NCBI RefSeq assembly: GCF_026191725.2
Contig: NZ_CP120863.1
Coordinates: forward strand, 4,134,001 to 4,198,000
DNA from: Roseibium porphyridii
Lineage (GTDB): Bacteria > Pseudomonadota > Alphaproteobacteria > Rhizobiales > Stappiaceae
Direction of reading: 5' to 3'
DNA length: 64,000 nt
Both the position numbers and the translations under genes were made by a program. The notes below the pieces were generated by a model. The model had not been told where the DNA came from. It did no database searches and was given only the letters and a program-made list of their open reading frames with translations. Shown piece by piece: positions 56,098 to 64,000 of this stretch; positions within the stretch are counted from its first letter, which is position 1; the number at the start of each line of letters is the position of its first letter.

Positions 56098-56854
56098 TAC
56101 CGAGGTATCAGGATCAATCAGCATCCGATTGATTTCGTTGGGTCTGCTTCTGGTTGGGTGGACGGCCTTCGCAGCTGCCATAGCAGACCCGGCTATCCTC
56201 CCCTCACCTTTTGAAGTCGGGGGGCTGACCTTCAGCGAACTGACCAATGGTCCTTTGCTTTATCACCTGGGAATAACGCTCGCCCGGGTTCTGGCCGCAT
56301 TCGTTCTGGCCATGACCATCGGAACTGTGTTTGGCCTTATTATGGGAAGAAGAAAAGCAGTCGATACGTGGCTTGATCCGTGGTTGTTGTTTTTCTTGAA
56401 CCTGCCTGCTCTTGTTACAATCGTACTGTGTTACCTCTGGATTGGGCTGACCGAAGTCGCGGCCATCGCCGCGGTCGCCATCAACAAGATCCCGATGGTC
56501 ACGGTGCTTATTCGCGAAGGCGCAAGAACGTTCGATCCTGCCCTTGATGACATGTCCAAGATTTTCCGCGTTTCTCGCCTGACGCGGTTCAGGCATATTA
56601 CTGTCCCCCAATTGGCGCCATTTTTTGCCGCCAGCGCCCGCACGGGAACAGCCTTGATCTGGAAGATTGTTCTCGTGGTCGAGTTCCTTGGCAGATCGAA
56701 CGGTGTCGGCTTCCAGATCCATCTCTATTTCCAGCTCTTCGATGTGGCCATGGTGCTGACCTATGCTCTTGCATTCATCATTGTCATGCTCCTGATAGAG
56801 TTTGCCGTTCTTCAGCCTTGGGAACGCAGGGCAAGCCGTTGGCGGCGCGCATGA
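56078..56854 (+). CDS. NitT/TauT-type ABC transporter permease
   Basis: 258 residues with about six membrane helices and the coupling segment EGARTFDPALDDMSKIFRVS...FRHITVPQLAP. There is no ATG at the right place; TTG 56078 with GGAGGG 5 nt upstream is the best start and overlaps the receptor gene by 20 bp. The longer open frame from 55985 is not used. The stop overlaps the ATPase ATG by 4 bp. Confidence 0.85.
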   Translation: MSSRKVDTEVSGSISIRLISLGLLLVGWTAFAAAIADPAILPSPFEVGGLTFSELTNGPLLYHLGITLARVLAAFVLAMTIGTVFGLIMGRRKAVDTWLDPWLLFFLNLPALVTIVLCYLWIGLTEVAAIAAVAINKIPMVTVLIREGARTFDPALDDMSKIFRVSRLTRFRHITVPQLAPFFAASARTGTALIWKIVLVVEFLGRSNGVGFQIHLYFQLFDVAMVLTYALAFIIVMLLIEFAVLQPWERRASRWRRA

Positions 56855-57450
56855 TCAAGATTGACATTCAAAGCAAGGCTTATGGAAGCCTGCCGGTATT
56901 GGGAAAGGTCGGCTTCGACATTGAAGCAGGTGATTGCGTGGCTGTGCTTGGCCCCTCGGGTATAGGCAAAACGACCCTGCTTCGGATCGCATCAGGTCTT
57001 GATACGGTTTTTGAAGGGCAAGTCAGCAGACCGGACCGCCTTTCGATGGTGTTTCAGGAGCCGACGCTGCTACCTTGGCGCACCGCAGGCGAAAATCTGA
57101 AGTTGATAGTCGGCCTTGACGACGAAGAGGTCGATCAGGCCTTGAAAAGGGTCGGATTGGACGGAAAAGCAGATCATCTCCCCGACCAGCTTTCCCTTGG
57201 CCAAAGACGTCGGCTGGCACTTGCGCGCGCCTTTGCTGCCAAACCGGACTTTCTGGTCATGGACGAACCCTATGCATCGCTCGACAAGGCGCTTTCTGGC
57301 GAGATGATCGAATTGACACGAGACTTGTTGAGGGAAACACAGGTCGCAACACTTCTGGTAACGCATTCCGAAATCGAAGCAGAGGCACTGGCTACTCGTG
57401 TGCTGCATCTGCAAGGTCACCCCGCCCTCTTGTCCAACGCGCCGGGTTAG
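56851..57450 (+). CDS. NitT/TauT-type ABC transporter ATP-binding protein
   Basis: 199 residues, shorter than usual (about 250) because the C-terminal extension is missing. Walker A GPSGIGKTT near 34-42, Q-loop FQEPTLLPW, signature LSLGQRRR (Leu instead of the usual Gly at the third place), Walker B FLVMDEP and the switch His in LVTHSE. Start at ATG 56851 in ATGA overlap with the permease. Confidence 0.88.
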   Translation: MIKIDIQSKAYGSLPVLGKVGFDIEAGDCVAVLGPSGIGKTTLLRIASGLDTVFEGQVSRPDRLSMVFQEPTLLPWRTAGENLKLIVGLDDEEVDQALKRVGLDGKADHLPDQLSLGQRRRLALARAFAAKPDFLVMDEPYASLDKALSGEMIELTRDLLRETQVATLLVTHSEIEAEALATRVLHLQGHPALLSNAPG

Positions 57451-57524
57451 AAGCGAGTTCGTGTGAAGGTTGCTGACGGTGATTTGAATTGGCCGCCTTG
57501 ATGGTGCGCCATAGGCTACGTTCA

Positions 57525-58421
57525 ATGACAAGATTTCGATGGCGATCACCACGCGTGAAACTACTATCCATTCTGGGTGCACTGGCTCTGATCGGAAATG
57601 CCGGCGTCATCTCGCCGGCGAATGCGCATCCTTGCGGGCTCGATGCAGCCTGCAGTTTGGACAACAGGGTTTATCGAGCCAAAGCCCCGGAAAACTGGGA
57701 TGGCGTAACGCCTCTGCCGGTCCTGATCCACTTTCACGGCTGGAAGCGCGACTCCAAACACCCTTTGAAGAACCCGAAGGTGCTGAAAGCGATCAACGGG
57801 AACAGTGCACTTCTGGTTGCACCGGAGGGCTTGCGCCGGACATGGGATTTCTGGGAACGCAACAACCGGGATGTGCCCTTCGTCCGCGCCGTGATTGAGG
57901 ATGTCGCAAAGAGGTTCCCAATTGACCGCAGCAGAATTTATGCGACCGGTTTTTCCTACGGTTCAGCAATGGCATGGCGCGTGGCATGCGATGCCGGAGA
58001 TCTGGTTGCCGGTATCTTGCCGGCTGCCGGAACACTCTACCGGCAAGACGGAATAGACTGCCCGACCGGCCCAATGAACGTCATGCATGTTCATGGGTTC
58101 AAGGACAATGTCATGGACCTTCCACTCAGTCCGGACGGCAGCCCGAACGTGGCTGTCGAATTATGGCGGCGGACCAACATGTGCGCGCAGGAACCTGACC
58201 ATACCGAAACGCTCAACGGTCACACCTGCCTGACATGGTCAACCTGCCAAAGCGGCAAAGAGGTCATGTTGTGCCTCCACGAGCGTGGCCACATCGTCCC
58301 AAAAGGCTGGATATCGAACGCGTTGAAACGGGCTCTGGAAAGATATCAACTGGGCGAAGGTGCCTTTAGCCGTGCAGATGAGCCATCCGCCGCAACTGAT
58401 TCAACCAGCCAGTCGAATTGA
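57525..58421 (+). CDS. PHB depolymerase/feruloyl esterase-like secreted alpha/beta hydrolase
   Basis: About 298 residues with a signal sequence (LLSILGALALIGNAGVISPANA) and a LpqC/Fae-type hydrolase fold. The nucleophile is in GFSYGS, an HGW oxyanion-hole segment occurs early (IHFHGWKRD), and a late HERGHIVP probably supplies the catalytic His. Several Cys suggest periplasmic disulfides. The start is uncertain (57525 or one of several codons 36 bp upstream). Likely releases alcohols or acids from esters that feed the alcohol oxidation system. Confidence 0.8.
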   Translation: MTRFRWRSPRVKLLSILGALALIGNAGVISPANAHPCGLDAACSLDNRVYRAKAPENWDGVTPLPVLIHFHGWKRDSKHPLKNPKVLKAINGNSALLVAPEGLRRTWDFWERNNRDVPFVRAVIEDVAKRFPIDRSRIYATGFSYGSAMAWRVACDAGDLVAGILPAAGTLYRQDGIDCPTGPMNVMHVHGFKDNVMDLPLSPDGSPNVAVELWRRTNMCAQEPDHTETLNGHTCLTWSTCQSGKEVMLCLHERGHIVPKGWISNALKRALERYQLGEGAFSRADEPSAATDSTSQSN

Positions 58422-58714
58422 CCGAGTTGATTACGACGCACTTGGATGTGTCTGCATATGCGTAGGTCCAATGACAAATCGATACGGGCGAGCACTCGGT
58501 TTCGCTCTTGGTGGACCGCCTGTTCCAGGTTCTTTCTGTGAATTTGCGTTGGGTAGGAATAGCAGTTTTCAATGCCCATCTCGCCGAAAAATGGCCGGAG
58601 GCGCATGACGGCCTCAAACCCGATTTCCCACGTAAATCAGCTGTTGCAACTTTTTGATGCCGCAATTCAGGACCATCAACTTCGCCAGGGAGGCTGCAAC
58701 CAGGGATACAATCA
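58422..58714. other. Gap between esterase and transglycosylase-like gene
   Basis: 293 bp in which I see no convincing gene, terminator or palindrome. Short open frames on both strands look random. AGGGAGGCTGC near 58686 is close to the next start and probably part of its leader. Confidence 0.3.
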
Positions 58715-59371
58715 ATGAAAAAGTTCGCCAAGGTCGGAGCGGGTTCGATCGCACTCTTGCTGGCTGGATGCATTGGCTATGGCGCGTTTGGCTATTTTGA
58801 CGCGATTTCCGATGCAGACGATTTGAGAACGCGGGCCGATACCCTCATTGCTTCCGACTTCGGGGGAGCTTCCTTGGGAGCGGAGCGCTACCAACAGCTT
58901 CTGGCGGTACAAGACCCACGGTTCGAGCAACATGGCGGCGTGGACATGACAACACCGGGCGCCGGCATAACAACCATTTCGCAATCGCTGTCAAAGCGTG
59001 TCGGATTTGAAAAATTCACCCCGGGTATCGGGAAAATCAGGCAAACCGGCTACGCGCTTGGTTTGGAGAGCGAACTAAGCAAAGAGCAAATAATGGCACT
59101 TTGGCTGGACACTCTGGAAATGGGACGTGGACCGGAGGGTTGGGTGACGGGCTTTCATCGCATGAGTGAGGCAGTATTTGGCGCACCACCTCGCGCGATC
59201 AAAGACGAGCAATATCTGTCTCTTCTCGCGGTAATGATTGCCCCTGCGCAGTACCGGATCGGAACCAAGGATGACGCTCTAGCTGACCGAACTGGCAGAA
59301 TTGGCAGACTTGTTTCGGGCAAATGCGCCCCAATCGACAATTCCGATGTCTGGTTGGAAGGCTGCATGTAG
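58715..59371 (+). CDS. Lipoprotein with degenerate GT51 transglycosylase domain
   Basis: 218 residues. Lipobox LLAGC with Cys19 predicts a membrane-anchored lipoprotein. The body follows the peptidoglycan glycosyltransferase (GT51) pattern: LLAVQDPRFEQHGGVD, GAGITTISQSLSK, ELSKEQIMALWLDTLEMG, EAVFGAPPRAI and LLAVMIAPAQYR. The catalytic Glu of the ED-xx-F-xx-H-xG motif is Gln66, and the domain is shorter than normal, so it is probably not an active glycosyltransferase. It may bind glycan or act as a scaffold near the alcohol-oxidation proteins. Identification of the fold rests on motif order only. Confidence 0.7.
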   Translation: MKKFAKVGAGSIALLLAGCIGYGAFGYFDAISDADDLRTRADTLIASDFGGASLGAERYQQLLAVQDPRFEQHGGVDMTTPGAGITTISQSLSKRVGFEKFTPGIGKIRQTGYALGLESELSKEQIMALWLDTLEMGRGPEGWVTGFHRMSEAVFGAPPRAIKDEQYLSLLAVMIAPAQYRIGTKDDALADRTGRIGRLVSGKCAPIDNSDVWLEGCM

Positions 59372-59495
59372 CTGCACAAAGTAGGCGCAGAAACATGAAA
59401 TTGATCCGCAGAACTGTGACATGCAGTTTATTGTTCAGCTGCAGGACAACTGACCAACGCAGTCGTCCAAACGCTCCCGCAAACGAACAAACGCC

Positions 59496-60044
59496 CTAGT
59501 AAATACGTTGAAATTTCCATTCGTCAGCATCTGGTGTAACAAGTTTCCAGTCGTACCCACCCTGCTGAAGTTCTTCCGCGGTTTCGAAGCCCTGCTCAGC
59601 TGACCGGTCAATGAAACTCTTGCCAAGGTCAATGTCCTGCTCGACGCCATAGCCGCGCAGAAGATCCAGGCCGTAGTTGAACTGTCCGATTGGGTCGCCA
59701 GCCTCGGCGGCTCTTCGGTCCCATTCGGCAGCAGATTCCGGGTTCTCAGCCTTTCCAAGACCGTTCTGCTCCATATAGGCCATCCAGGTCATGGTTCCTG
59801 TCCAGCCTTGTTCAGCGCAGGTCCGAAACAGTTTGCGCGCCGCGTCGTGGTCGCCTTTCTTTGTCAGCATGTAGCCCTGTGCGCACACGACCATATCAAC
59901 GTCGCCTTCCAGAGCACGGCTAAGCGATTTGCTGAGGCTCATTTCGTCCGGATTGAGTGTTCCGCCACTGTCGACCTGTTCCGCCAGCGCGCTCTGCCCC
60001 AAAATTCCGGTCGCGAGCAATATTGTGACAAGTCCGTATTTCAT
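59496..60044 (-). CDS. SEL1-repeat-like periplasmic protein, paralogue 2
   Basis: 182 residues; signal peptide ending SALA near residue 21, then SEL1-like helical repeats. It shares AAEWDRRAAEAGDP, the NYGLDLLRGYGV repeat, a Cys pair (VVCAQG...RTCAEQG) and the ending VTPDADEWK with the protein encoded at 50606-51160. It is the last gene of the minus-strand ABC operon, 39 bp after the permease. Confidence 0.8.
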   Translation of the reverse strand: MKYGLVTILLATGILGQSALAEQVDSGGTLNPDEMSLSKSLSRALEGDVDMVVCAQGYMLTKKGDHDAARKLFRTCAEQGWTGTMTWMAYMEQNGLGKAENPESAAEWDRRAAEAGDPIGQFNYGLDLLRGYGVEQDIDLGKSFIDRSAEQGFETAEELQQGGYDWKLVTPDADEWKFQRIY

Positions 60045-60083
60045 GTCCGGGCCTCCTGTTTACAAAACCCGTCAGACACGTGC

Positions 60084-60875
60084 TCAGGCCTTTCGCCTGA
60101 CCATGCCGCGTGACGGATCATACCCCCAAAGACTGCCAAAGAGAAAGACTGCGAAAGCAAACACCACCCAAAGCAAAGCTATCCAGTCAACCTGTCCGTA
60201 AAGTGCAAAACGAATGAGTTCGACGCCGTGGGAAAACGGATTGAACGCACAAATGTCCCGCAGGATGATTGAGGCTTCCGCCATCTTCCAAAGCGGATAG
60301 AGAGCCGTCGACAGAAAGAACATCGGAAAGATCACGAAGTTCATCACGCCGGCGAAATTCTCCAACTGATTGATCGTGCTCGACAGCAAGAGACCGAGCG
60401 CGCCAAGCATCAGTCCGTTCAGAATGAGAGCGGGCAGAATGGCGGCATAGCCGGACGGCGAGAAACCGATGCCCAAGAGCCCTGCGATCGCGAGGAATGT
60501 ATAGACCTGAAAAATCGAAATGATGGTGCTTGCAAACAGCTTGCAAAACAGCAGCCACCAGCGTGGGATCGGACTTGTCAGAAGCAGGCGCATCGATCCC
60601 ATTTCACGGTCATAGACCAGACTGAGCGAGGATTGCATACCTGAAAAGAGCTGTATCATGCCGCACAGTCCGGGAACGATATAGATCTCATAAGTTATGT
60701 AGGTCTGGTACGGCGGCTGTATTGATAGTCCGAGTGCAGCACGAAATCCGGCCGCAAAAACGATCAGCCATACCAATGGCCTGACGATTGCCGCCAGAAA
60801 ACGTCCGCGCTGTGATACAAATCGCAGGGCCTCGCGGTGAATGATTGCCAGGAGGCAGACCAGAGCGGCTCTCAT
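60084..60875 (-). CDS. ABC-2 type permease of PQQ-alcohol-dehydrogenase-associated transporter
   Basis: 263 residues with six membrane helices, ABC-2 fold (YDREMGSMRLLLTSPIPRWWLL; NFVIFPMFFLSTALYPL). It matches the permease type encoded beside PQQ alcohol dehydrogenases, such as PedC of P. putida, where the pedA1A2BC transporter is linked to growth on low lanthanide levels. The direction of transport is not established. The start overlaps the ATPase stop by 4 bp. Confidence 0.87.
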   Translation of the reverse strand: MRAALVCLLAIIHREALRFVSQRGRFLAAIVRPLVWLIVFAAGFRAALGLSIQPPYQTYITYEIYIVPGLCGMIQLFSGMQSSLSLVYDREMGSMRLLLTSPIPRWWLLFCKLFASTIISIFQVYTFLAIAGLLGIGFSPSGYAAILPALILNGLMLGALGLLLSSTINQLENFAGVMNFVIFPMFFLSTALYPLWKMAEASIILRDICAFNPFSHGVELIRFALYGQVDWIALLWVVFAFAVFLFGSLWGYDPSRGMVRRKA

Positions 60876-61594
60876 TCGTTGTCTCCAGTCAGCTCCAGAA
60901 AACGAGACTGAAGCGATCTGCCCGTCGCAATTTCTCCCGCATGTCCATCAGCGCAAATTCTGCCCTCATGAAGCACGACAAGTCGATCTTCGTCATTGAT
61001 CTCATCAACCAGATGCGTTGCCCACAGGACTGCGAGATCCCGCTCGCGTGCCAGATCATGAACATAAGCTGTGATCGACTGCCTGGTAGCAGCATCAAGT
61101 CCAACTGTGGGTTCATCGAGCAAGAGAACCTGCGGATCGTGGATCAACGCACGGGCAATTTCCATTCGTCGCCTGTGTCCGCCATTGAGTGCCCTGACCT
61201 TTTCACCGACACGCTCTGCCATGTTTACACGCTCCAGGCATGCCGTGATCCGCTTGTCAGCCTCAGCGCCCGACATTCCGTGAAGGGCTGCGAAATACTT
61301 GAGATTGCGCCACACCGTAAGGTCCAGGTCGAGCGTCGGCTGCTGGAACACGACACCGATGCATGCAAGTGCCTTTCCGGGTTCACGCGCCAGCGAATAG
61401 CCATCAACCAGGACTTGACCGGCATCAGGGACAAACAGCCGGGTCATTATTGAAAACAAGGTGCTCTTCCCGGCTCCGTTCGGACCGAGAAGAGCGCAAA
61501 ATGTCCCGGGGTTCAGTTTAAAACAGACATCGTTCAGGGCAGTCTTTTTTCCAAATCGATGCGAGATGCCCTGAACATCAAGGCGAACCGTCAC
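60872..61594 (-). CDS. ABC transporter ATPase, PQQ-alcohol-dehydrogenase-associated
   Basis: 240 residues. Walker A GPNGAGKST near 37-45, Walker B VLLLDEP, switch His in WATHLVDE. The usual LSGGQ signature is replaced by LNGGHRRRM, as in several ATPases of this subgroup. Partner of the ABC-2 permease. The stop-start overlaps with both neighbours point to a tightly coupled operon. Confidence 0.88.
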   Translation of the reverse strand: MTVRLDVQGISHRFGKKTALNDVCFKLNPGTFCALLGPNGAGKSTLFSIMTRLFVPDAGQVLVDGYSLAREPGKALACIGVVFQQPTLDLDLTVWRNLKYFAALHGMSGAEADKRITACLERVNMAERVGEKVRALNGGHRRRMEIARALIHDPQVLLLDEPTVGLDAATRQSITAYVHDLARERDLAVLWATHLVDEINDEDRLVVLHEGRICADGHAGEIATGRSLQSRFLELTGDNE

Positions 61595-62049
61595 TTTATG
61601 GTGATCTCAAGCGTTTGAAGGTCACTGCATGGAACGCCGAAACTGTAGGTTCCAGGCTTGATTGCAAGGAAGCTGATTTCAGCTGTTCCCGCTTCGTCGA
61701 ATTCCAGACTATCGACGCCAAGCGGGCGGATCTCAATGCCTTCGATGACAATCTCATCGATCCAGATCGCCCTGAAGAACCCTGCCCCGGCCAATGCCAA
61801 TTCCTGGCTGCCGTCTGCCTCGATTTCAATCTCGTAGTAAGTGCCGGATTTGAGTTCGAGAGTTCCGCTTTCGGTCAGCGGCACACCGGCAGACAAGGTC
61901 AGTGCCGGAAGATCTTCCCTGTTGTCACGGGACAGGATACCTGCAGTGCCGAATGTCGGTGCATCGTCGTCATCGTCATCCCCTTCACTCGCGAGGACCG
62001 GGGCAGTCAGGATAGCCAGTGTCGTCGCGCAAGCGAGCAAAAACTTCAT
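61591..62049 (-). CDS. Asp-rich periplasmic protein of the PQQ/lanthanide ABC operon
   Basis: 152 residues; signal peptide ending PVLA (residue 20), then an acidic run EGDDDDDD at 22-29, followed by a beta-rich domain ending IKPGTYSFGVPC, reminiscent of a cupredoxin C-terminal loop but without the usual His ligand. I do not recognise the family. It lies between the beta-propeller gene and the ATPase gene, overlapping the latter by 4 bp. The six Asp could bind hard cations such as Ca2+ or lanthanides; this is speculation from composition and context. Confidence 0.7.
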   Translation of the reverse strand: MKFLLACATTLAILTAPVLASEGDDDDDDAPTFGTAGILSRDNREDLPALTLSAGVPLTESGTLELKSGTYYEIEIEADGSQELALAGAGFFRAIWIDEIVIEGIEIRPLGVDSLEFDEAGTAEISFLAIKPGTYSFGVPCSDLQTLEITIK

Positions 62050-62068
62050 ATTTTCCTCCCAGATTTAT

Positions 62069-63040
62069 TCAGTTTGTTGGCCGGAACGCCGCTCCCCACG
62101 GGAAGCGGCCCACCTTGATCGATTTGATGGGCGCCAGTTCGGCAACATCAATAACGGTGACATCTCCAGAAAGGCCATTGGTGGTAAAAAGCAGGCTCTC
62201 GTCACCGTTGAATGCCATGTGCCAAACCCTGCGACCGACCAGGATGTAGTCGGTCACTTCATAGGTTTTTGGATCGACAACAGCCACATGATTTGACGGA
62301 CCGAGAGCAACGAACACGTGTTTGCCATCGCGCGTCATTTCAAAACCGACAGGCTGAACACGATCGGGATGGATGCCCTGTATCTCGAATTCTATCTTGG
62401 CCTTTTCCTGCTGGCTTTCCCTGTCGAAAACCGTGATCGTGCCGCCAATCTCCGAGCTGACCCAGAGTTCCGAACCGTCAAGTGTGAACTCCGCATGGCG
62501 CGGGCGCTGATCGACAATCGTGTTGGCGAACAGTTCCTGCGTACTGGTGTCGATCCAATGAGCCATGTTGGTCGTCTCGGATGTCGTGATCGCAATCTCT
62601 CCATCCGGCGAGACCGCCATCCCTTCCGGTTCAATTCCAACATCGATCTGTGCCACAACACGTTTTGTCTCAGTGTCCACCACGGTTGTGATCGCGTCAT
62701 CCTCGTTGGCGATGTAAAGATGTCGGTTGTCCGGGTGCAACACGAACTGTTCCGGGTCTTCACCGGATGGAAGTTCGTGCAGAATCTTGCCCGTTTCCGG
62801 GTCTATGACCTGCACCGTGTCGCTGTCGGATGCGCATAGGTAGAGCACGGAATGGTCGATGGCGAATGTGATGCCGCGTGGCCTTTCGCCAACGTCGATC
62901 GTGCGGACAACTTCGAGTGTGTCGATGTCGATCACACTGATCGTGTCGTCTTTTTCGTTGGACACCCAAATCTCGTCAGCCAGTGCAGACGTCAGCCCCA
63001 TCCCGGCTGCGAGCCCAATGATTGGCCATAACCTTCGCAT
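62069..63040 (-). CDS. YVTN-type beta-propeller protein, PQQ-catabolism-associated
   Basis: 323-residue secreted protein; signal peptide ending SALA (residue 21), then about seven repeats of the YVTN pattern (EIWVSNEKDDTISVIDIDT; LYIANEDDAITTVVDTET; ELWVSSEIGGTITVFDRES). A propeller of this type is regularly encoded with PQQ alcohol dehydrogenases and their ABC transporter. Its job is unknown; a binding or chaperone role in the periplasm is inferred. Starts 3 bp after the upstream receptor gene. Confidence 0.88.
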   Translation of the reverse strand: MRRLWPIIGLAAGMGLTSALADEIWVSNEKDDTISVIDIDTLEVVRTIDVGERPRGITFAIDHSVLYLCASDSDTVQVIDPETGKILHELPSGEDPEQFVLHPDNRHLYIANEDDAITTVVDTETKRVVAQIDVGIEPEGMAVSPDGEIAITTSETTNMAHWIDTSTQELFANTIVDQRPRHAEFTLDGSELWVSSEIGGTITVFDRESQQEKAKIEFEIQGIHPDRVQPVGFEMTRDGKHVFVALGPSNHVAVVDPKTYEVTDYILVGRRVWHMAFNGDESLLFTTNGLSGDVTVIDVAELAPIKSIKVGRFPWGAAFRPTN

Positions 63041-63043
63041 GAT

Positions 63044-64000
63044 TCACTCCCTATACGCGGTACACGCGCTTTCCGCTTCGTCTATTCCAAGGGTATCGAG
63101 CTCGGTGCGCTGATGGAGGAACCCCTCCAGCGGGGCCTGTGCCACCAACGCACGCGAATGTATGAGCGGGATCGGCTGGCGCAATTGGCCATTCCAAGAC
63201 CGGAAGGTCAGTGGCCTGCCCTTGAATCCGGCCAACTCGAATTTGTCCGAAAGCAGGTACCCGCGTATGGCTGCGGCATCCGCCTGGTTTGTACGTGTAA
63301 CAGCCTCTCCGATCGCCCGCATTGCCGCCCAAGCCGCATAGTCGACGGATCGCATTGGCCTGTCTGCGGCCCTATCGAAACGCTTTTGCAGTTGCGCAGC
63401 GCCCCATTGTTCCACAGTCCTGTGCCATGCAGTGGGAACCAGCCCCTCTGTTCCGGCAACCGGCCTGGGTTGCCACAAGTTCATGGGGACGTACCGGCCG
63501 AAGTCATCCGTCTCATCGGCAACAACCAAAAGGTCATGCTCGGGAAAATCCTGCGTGAACAAGGGCAATTCCTGGAAGGCAGTACGACGCATGTCCGCAT
63601 CAACATCCCAGACCTTGCTTTCATGGATGCTCACACCGAATTTCTTTGCCGACCTCTCAAGAGCATCGGCATAGGCCTGGTCTTTTGGGTTTGGTCCGGC
63701 AATCACGACCCAGTCCGTCCATTTCTTGCGAACGCCGAATTGGGCAAGAGCATCAGTCAGCATGGCCCTTGAAGGCAGAGTGTGCAAAACATTTGCCCGG
63801 CAAGATGCATCCCTCAGATCCGTGTCGTTCGCGCTCACATTGAAGATGACCGCAGCGTTGGCTTCCGGCAGATCCGCCAATGCCAATAACTTGTCCCTGG
63901 GTGCCTTGACGATGATAAAGGGTGTGATCGACAGCAGGTCACGCGCGGCGGCAGCAAAGTCTCCGCCTTCTTCCACGATCCGTGCCTCCAGCGCATAAGT
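63044..64000 (-). CDS. ABC transporter substrate-binding protein, PQQ-alcohol-dehydrogenase-associated (5' end missing)
   Basis: At least 318 residues; the reading frame is open to the window edge, so the true start is outside. The fold is that of type I periplasmic receptors (WVVIAGPNPKDQAYADALERSAKKFGVSI; YAAWAAMRAIGEAVTRTNQADAAAIRGYL), like PedA1-type proteins. Two Cys in the visible part. It is upstream of the propeller, Asp-rich, ATPase and permease genes in one operon. The ligand is unknown; alcohols, PQQ-related molecules or metal complexes are all possible. Confidence 0.87.
   Translation of the reverse strand, partial: TYALEARIVEEGGDFAAAARDLLSITPFIIVKAPRDKLLALADLPEANAAVIFNVSANDTDLRDASCRANVLHTLPSRAMLTDALAQFGVRKKWTDWVVIAGPNPKDQAYADALERSAKKFGVSIHESKVWDVDADMRRTAFQELPLFTQDFPEHDLLVVADETDDFGRYVPMNLWQPRPVAGTEGLVPTAWHRTVEQWGAAQLQKRFDRAADRPMRSVDYAAWAAMRAIGEAVTRTNQADAAAIRGYLLSDKFELAGFKGRPLTFRSWNGQLRQPIPLIHSRALVAQAPLEGFLHQRTELDTLGIDEAESACTAYRE

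Noticed and set aside
55096..56247. Minus-strand open frame of 383 codons opposite the NitT/TauT-type receptor and permease
   Set aside because: The + strand genes have clear signal peptide, family motifs and overlaps; the minus frame shows none.
1..64000. tRNA genes, CRISPR arrays, insertion sequences and prophage genes
   Set aside because: No cloverleaf-like segment, no regularly spaced direct repeats, and no transposase, integrase or phage structural gene was seen.

Overview
The window carries about 59 protein genes on both strands and no rRNA, tRNA, CRISPR array or mobile element that I can recognise. The gene content (TAXI-type TRAP transporter, many ABC uptake operons each with its own regulator, ergothioneine genes, fused PntA, PQQ alcohol dehydrogenase) and the moderately high GC suggest a heterotrophic, probably marine alphaproteobacterium of the Stappiaceae/Roseibium-Labrenzia or Rhodobacterales type. 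That placement is inference. The region looks like a chromosome or chromid devoted to nutrient scavenging.

Layout. 1-5 kb: 5' end of a TetR regulator with two operator-like palindromes; ergothioneine genes egtB-egtD; a LysE/RhtB exporter; an RpiR regulator. 4.6-8.9 kb: TAXI-TRAP receptor, fused TRAP permease and a translationally coupled UspA protein. 8.9-12.2 kb: LysR regulator, M24 (DddP-like) metalloenzyme, yghU glutathione transferase. 12.6-15.7 kb: pntAB. 15.7-19.0 kb: a small secreted protein, an AGCS amino-acid/sodium symporter with UspA, and a divergent Lrp regulator. 19.1-23.9 kb: a methionine-catabolism locus like the Pseudomonas putida mdeRAB genes (methionine gamma-lyase, 2-oxobutyrate-dehydrogenase-type E1, Lrp regulators). 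23.9-30.0 kb: an operon of GntR regulator, trans-sulfuration-family PLP enzyme and CUT1 ABC transporter, preceded by four operator sites spaced exactly 21 bp apart. 30.2-39.4 kb: M20 amidohydrolase, oligopeptide-type ABC transporter, aldehyde dehydrogenase and SDR in one operon, with a divergent PAS-LuxR regulator. 39.4-41.8 kb: UxaA-type hydro-lyase and GntR regulator. 41.9-50.5 kb: LacI-regulated rare-sugar operon (ABC importer, tagatose/psicose-3-epimerase-like enzyme, two kinases) joined by short overlaps.

50.6-64.0 kb (right edge): a PQQ alcohol-oxidation locus. Its dehydrogenase has the extra aspartate typical of lanthanide-dependent enzymes. Around it lie a response regulator, a CoxG-like protein, two paralogous SEL1-type periplasmic proteins, a NitT/TauT-type ABC importer, an esterase, a lipoprotein with a degenerate transglycosylase fold, and an ABC system with beta-propeller and Asp-rich periplasmic proteins that resembles the ped-type transporter tied to lanthanide-dependent growth. 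This last region is the most likely place for undescribed biology.

Many operons show a hairpin between the receptor gene and the transporter genes. Several regulators sit beside clear palindromes, so the regulatory predictions are unusually concrete. All coordinates for starts were adjusted from ribosome-binding sites where the longest open frame looked too long.
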